A stretch of DNA of 64,000 bases from contig CAWDVK010000020.1 of NCBI GenBank assembly GCA_963805715.1, positions 124,001 to 188,000 of the forward strand, in the 5' to 3' direction. The position numbers were made by a program, and so were the translations under genes. This DNA is from CAWDVK01 sp963805715. GTDB taxonomy: Bacteria > Actinomycetota > Actinomycetes > Streptosporangiales > Streptosporangiaceae. The notes below the pieces were generated by a model, which did no database searches, had not been told where the DNA came from, and saw only the letters and a program-made list of their open reading frames with translations. Positions 60,809 to 64,000 of the stretch are shown in pieces; within the stretch, counting starts at the first letter, position 1, and every line of letters begins with the position of its first letter.

Positions 60809-62644
60809 ATGTTTACTATCCAGTTCGTGACAAACACTGTTATACCCGATACAACAGTTGTCCTGCGGACATCGGTCGACAACTGGGTCGACCGGGGCGG
60901 TGAGTACGTCGACGGCGCGTGGCAGTTCGTCCTCGACGAGCAGGCATTCCCGGCCGGCCTGCAGTTCAAGTTCGTCATCCCGCCCGGCCGGTGGATGCTC
61001 GGCGGCAACCTCACGGCCGGTCCGCAGGCGCCGGGCGCTGTGCTGTCATACACGGACGCGCAGGTGCAGTTCCCGTTCCTCGCCGCACTCGTCACCGAGG
61101 ACGGCGTGGTAGCACAGACCCTGCTCAACCGGAACGTGGACCCGACGATCGTCTACGACGTGATCGTCGTCGGCTCCGGGATGGGCGGCGGGGTGCTGGC
61201 CAGCACGCTGGCCGATGCCGGCGCCCGCGTCCTCGTGCTGGAGGCCGGATCGTTACTTTTCCCGACTCACGTCGGCAACCTTCCTCGCCGGCTGCTGATC
61301 GGCCAGTTCCAGAAGCAGATCTGGTCACTGTGGCAGAACTTCGGGGTGGTCAACTACACCAACGTGGACGGGTCGAATTATCAGGGGGCGCAGGGATTCA
61401 ATCTGGGCGGCCGGTCGATCTTCTGGGGAAGCCTGATCCCGCAGCTCACTCCCTGGCAGCTCGCGGCGTGGCCGGCAGCCGTGAGTGATTATCTCCTCAG
61501 CCAGGGCGGCTATACCGCGGCACTCAAGGCACTAAACGCCGATCAGCTGCCGGACAGCGCTTTCCAGAATTCTTCCCGTAGCTATCTGGATACCCTCGTC
61601 CCGGGCTGGAATGCGGCGGATGGCCCGGTAGGCGTTCAGTACATGGGAGCGACGAACTGGTCGATCCCGGTCGGCATCTTCTCCACGGCCGACCTTCTGC
61701 TGGAGGACGTCCTGGTGCAGGAGCCGCCGCAGCTCAGCCCGACGGGACGAACTCCGGTAACGGTCAACCTCAACCACGCCGTCTGGAACGTCACGTTCGA
61801 CCCGAACGACGCCACCCGGGTCACCGGAGTTCAGTGCTTCGACCTGCTCGCGCAGGAGCAGCGGAGCTATCTAGGGACTAACGTGGTGCTCTGTGCGGGC
61901 ACGATCGAGTCCGCGAAGATCGCCCTGCAGTCGGGTCTCAGCGACCCGAACGGAAAGATCGGCCAGGGCATCACCGATCACATGATCCGTTACCGGCACT
62001 TCGTCGTCCCTCCGGGCCACGCGAATGCCAGCAGCACGGACTCGGCCAAGTTGCTGCTGCAGAACCCTGCCGCCACAGTGGACCAGCACGCTTTTGACAT
62101 CGTCGTTGAGCTGGGCGCCGAATTCAACCAGGGCCGCTACATCGACCCCGTCCACCTGGCCCAGGACGAGAACATCCGCAACGGCTACATGCTCTGCGAG
62201 ATCGTATTCCAGTACTACTCACCTCTCCTCGACGGCAACTACGTCGCCACGGTCGGCGACCCGCCGAACCCGGCTAGCCCGGTCAACCTGTATATGGCGC
62301 CCGCCACCCCGTCCCCGGCGCTGCTCTCCGAGGCCGACCAGATTGCCCAGAACGTCTTGACGGCGTTCAACGCACTGCCTGTCTATGGCGAGGACCCGTC
62401 GATGGCCCTCCAGATCGCCGCCATCGGCGGGGTCGCCCACGAAGTCGGCACGCTCCGCATGGCGGGCGACGGGACCGGCGTGGTCGATGCCGACCTGAAG
62501 TTCCTCGGCTACCAGAACCTTTACGCCTGTGATAACTCGGTCTTCCCCGTCTCGCCGGCAGCCAACCCGAGCCTCACCCTCGTCGCGCTGGCGCTTCGCC
62601 TCGCCAGCCAGCTGACCCAAACCTCAGGCACCCCGCCGTCATAG
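60809..62644 (+). CDS. GMC-type FAD oxidoreductase with N-terminal glycan-binding-like domain
   Basis: A 611-aa protein. Residues 1-75 resemble a starch-binding CBM20/48-type beta sandwich (VVLRTSVDNWVDRGGEYVDG, AWQFVLDEQAFPAGLQFKFV). The FAD domain then starts (YDVIVVGSGMGGGVLASTLA, VLVLEAG), with NYQGAQGFNLGGRSIFWGSL and the GMC C-terminal block GGVAHEVGTLRMAGD, YACDNSVFPVSPAANPSLTL. The catalytic His-Asn/His pair would be H in AHEVGTL and N in AANPSLT. ATG 60809 has GAGGGAGACG before it; ATG 60770 would add 13 residues. There is no signal peptide. Substrate unknown: an alcohol or sugar. It is followed by a small CBM21-like gene. Confidence 0.85.
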   Translation: MFTIQFVTNTVIPDTTVVLRTSVDNWVDRGGEYVDGAWQFVLDEQAFPAGLQFKFVIPPGRWMLGGNLTAGPQAPGAVLSYTDAQVQFPFLAALVTEDGVVAQTLLNRNVDPTIVYDVIVVGSGMGGGVLASTLADAGARVLVLEAGSLLFPTHVGNLPRRLLIGQFQKQIWSLWQNFGVVNYTNVDGSNYQGAQGFNLGGRSIFWGSLIPQLTPWQLAAWPAAVSDYLLSQGGYTAALKALNADQLPDSAFQNSSRSYLDTLVPGWNAADGPVGVQYMGATNWSIPVGIFSTADLLLEDVLVQEPPQLSPTGRTPVTVNLNHAVWNVTFDPNDATRVTGVQCFDLLAQEQRSYLGTNVVLCAGTIESAKIALQSGLSDPNGKIGQGITDHMIRYRHFVVPPGHANASSTDSAKLLLQNPAATVDQHAFDIVVELGAEFNQGRYIDPVHLAQDENIRNGYMLCEIVFQYYSPLLDGNYVATVGDPPNPASPVNLYMAPATPSPALLSEADQIAQNVLTAFNALPVYGEDPSMALQIAAIGGVAHEVGTLRMAGDGTGVVDADLKFLGYQNLYACDNSVFPVSPAANPSLTLVALALRLASQLTQTSGTPPS

Positions 62645-62675
62645 CGATGCCAGGATGCAGAAAGGAAAAACCGAT

Positions 62676-63053
62676 ATGACACAGACAGCTTTTTATATAA
62701 CTAATGTCACTTTCTCTGGCAGCAATGCCGAGGGTTTCACCTCGGGCGGGGCACCGGTCTTCTTTGCCCAGCTTTCAGTCCAGTTCCAGATATTCAATAG
62801 CGGCCCCAATCACGTCGCCGGATTAGTCCTCACCACTGATTCCTGGGTAACTTCGCAGGTTGTTCCCGCAGCATTCGAGGGGTTCGGTGACAATTTCGAG
62901 TTCTGGGGGGCAACCTTCCCCAGCGATAGTGGCCCGGCCGCGCCCGTGACCTTCGAGTTCGTGATCTTCTGTGATGACTTCGGCGGGGTCGATTCCGTAC
63001 CCAGAATCTGGAACACAAACGCGGGAGCGGTATTTCAGCAAAGCGTGACCTGA
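62676..63053 (+). CDS. Small CBM21-like hypothetical protein
   Basis: A 125-aa, beta-rich, aromatic, acidic protein: FYITNVTFSGSNAEGFTSGG, VAGLVLTTDSWVTSQVVPAA, EFWGATFPSDSGPAAPVTFE, FVIFCDDFGGVDSVPRIWNT. The SW...(A)xF and FVIFC...PRIW.TN pattern resembles carbohydrate-binding module family 21 (tentative, from memory). GC content is well below that of the neighbours. It follows the GMC oxidoreductase by 31 nt with AAAGGAAAAA before the ATG, so it is probably in the same operon. glgX lies convergent just downstream, giving a glycan-related context. Confidence 0.75.
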   Translation: MTQTAFYITNVTFSGSNAEGFTSGGAPVFFAQLSVQFQIFNSGPNHVAGLVLTTDSWVTSQVVPAAFEGFGDNFEFWGATFPSDSGPAAPVTFEFVIFCDDFGGVDSVPRIWNTNAGAVFQQSVT

Positions 63054-63128
63054 CCGCGCCTGCCTGCGTACCGGCCCCGACGATGAGCGCGGCCGGCGGA
63101 GGCATCACCCGCGGCCGCGGGGCCTGGC

Positions 63129-64000
63129 CTAGCCCGCCGCGCCGTGCGCGGCGCGCAGCACCAAGATCGAGCGGCCGGTCACGTCAACCGTCGTCCCGCC
63201 TGGCAGCATGGCAGGCCAGCTGCCAATACTGGTGCGGCTCGGCAGCGCCGCTGTATCGATGACGGTGTGCCAGCCGTCTGCGTGATCGACGCTGGGCAGC
63301 ATGAACCGCATGGCGTCGCTGTGCGCGTTGAACAGCAGCAGGAAGTGCTCGTCGCGGACGGGCTCGCCGCGCTTGTCCGGCTCCGTAATGGCGTCACCGT
63401 TCAGGAACACGGCCAGTGACCGCGCATAGCCGACCTGCCAGTCCGCCTCCGTCATTTCCCGGCCGGACGGGGTCAGCCAGATGATGTCCCGCAGCCCGCC
63501 GTCCCCAGCCCCCGACGGCAGCCCGCGGAGGAACCTCCTCCGGCGGAAGACCGGGTGCGCCCGGCGCAGCGCGGACAGCGCGCAGGTAAAGTCAACCAGG
63601 TCCGCGTGCTTGTCAGCGTCCCCCCAGTCGACCCAGGAGAGATCAGTGTCCTGGCAGTAGGCGTTGTTGTTGCCCTGCTGGGTGCGTCCCATCTCGTCAC
63701 CAGCCAGCAGCATCGGAACCCCCTGTGAGCAGAACAGCGTGACCAGGAAATTCCGCACCTGCCGGGCGCGCAGCTCGCCGACCGCCGGATCGGCGGACGG
63801 CCCTTCCGCCCCGCAGTTCCAGGATCGGTTATCGTCGGCGCCATCCCGGTTGCCCTCACCGTTGGCCTCGTTGTGCTTGCGGTTGTAGCTGACGAGGTCG
63901 GCGAGGGTGAACCCGTCGTGACAGGTGACGAAGTTGACCGATGCCACCGGCCGCCTGGCGCTGGTTTCGTAAAGGTCGCTGGAACCAGTCAGCCGCATGG
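63129..64000 (-). CDS. glgX: Glycogen debranching enzyme GlgX, C-terminal part (cut by window edge)
   Basis: About 290 residues of a GH13_11 isoamylase-type enzyme: VASVNFVTCHDGFTLADLVS (conserved His-Asp of region IV), YNRKHNEANGEGNRDGADDN, RSWNCGAEG, FLVTLFCSQGVPMLLAGDEM, RTQQGNNNAYCQDTDLSWVD, and the C-terminal beta domain. It removes alpha-1,6 branches from glycogen or maltodextrin. The 5' part lies beyond 64000, so start and catalytic nucleophile are not visible. Confidence 0.93.
   Translation of the reverse strand, partial: MRLTGSSDLYETSARRPVASVNFVTCHDGFTLADLVSYNRKHNEANGEGNRDGADDNRSWNCGAEGPSADPAVGELRARQVRNFLVTLFCSQGVPMLLAGDEMGRTQQGNNNAYCQDTDLSWVDWGDADKHADLVDFTCALSALRRAHPVFRRRRFLRGLPSGAGDGGLRDIIWLTPSGREMTEADWQVGYARSLAVFLNGDAITEPDKRGEPVRDEHFLLLFNAHSDAMRFMLPSVDHADGWHTVIDTAALPSRTSIGSWPAMLPGGTTVDVTGRSILVLRAAHGAAG

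Noticed and set aside
1..64000. tRNA, rRNA or riboswitch genes
   Set aside because: Reading both strands I saw no T-loop/acceptor pattern or known leader fold. A covariance-model scan would be needed to exclude short or divergent ones.

Overview
The window is high-GC actinomycete DNA. Evidence is the very strong G/C third-position bias, GTG and CTG starts, ATGA/GTGA overlaps, F420-type oxidoreductase families, and an ethylmalonyl-CoA operon beside MmyB-type and TetR regulators. I cannot assign a genus from the sequence alone. There is no capsid, terminase or portal gene, so the phage-tail genes are not a prophage, and I found no tRNA, rRNA or CRISPR array.

Left part (0.07-18.5 kb): a contractile injection system (eCIS/Pvc-like) locus. 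A LuxR-type regulator is followed by two minus-strand envelope genes (a secreted Ig-like protein and a membrane-anchored protein). The structural operon then runs on the plus strand: DUF4255 (Pvc16-like), an unknown 187-aa protein, sheath, tube 1, a zinc-binding small protein, a 62-aa protein, a very long Pro/Ala/Gly-rich protein (frameshifted), tube 2, LysM hub, VgrG-like spike, PAAR tip, gp25, baseplate J/gp6-like, tail protein I-like, and a zinc-ribbon/transmembrane/discoidin-like protein. Most junctions overlap by 4 nt. The AAA+ ATPase and tail fibre expected in such systems are not in this window.

18.5-29.4 kb: remnants of a Baeyer-Villiger monooxygenase/SDR/TetR group, then ordinary genes (YihY/BrkB, tandem YbjQ-like protein, DHA2 exporter, aquaporin, GCS2-type ligase, DinB-like, MalY-type C-S lyase, MarR).

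29.4-38.5 kb: an accessory junkyard. It holds a serine-recombinase C-terminus and a frameshifted excisionase in visibly lower-GC DNA, an internally deleted IS256 transposase, an intact IS110 transposase with a strongly structured 3' flank, a 5'-truncated rhodanese gene, a broken TetR gene, a membrane protein, a Mug-type glycosylase and a truncated BNR-repeat gene.

38.5-49.9 kb: a TetR-controlled ABC-2 exporter operon (permease and double ATPase, both with single-base frameshifts) with a clear operator, a PHP phosphoesterase, a truncated MFS gene, an MmyB-type regulator, and a divergent nitroreductase/TetR pair with two matching palindromes. A cNMP-binding/thioredoxin-reductase fusion (frameshifted) and a UBP zinc finger follow.

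50.2-56.3 kb: a full ethylmalonyl-CoA pathway operon, ccr-ecm-mcl-mch-mcd, for acetyl-CoA assimilation, with ecm frameshifted in a G run. 56.6-64 kb: LLM oxidoreductase, NudC, M20 peptidase, five 28-bp tandem repeats, then a GMC oxidoreductase with a glycan-binding-like N-terminus, a small CBM21-like protein, and the 3' part of glgX.

Two window-wide patterns stand out. Six genes that look otherwise full-length or nearly so each carry one single-base indel, which could be assembly error or decay. Unrelated genes also carry in-frame short tandem repeats.
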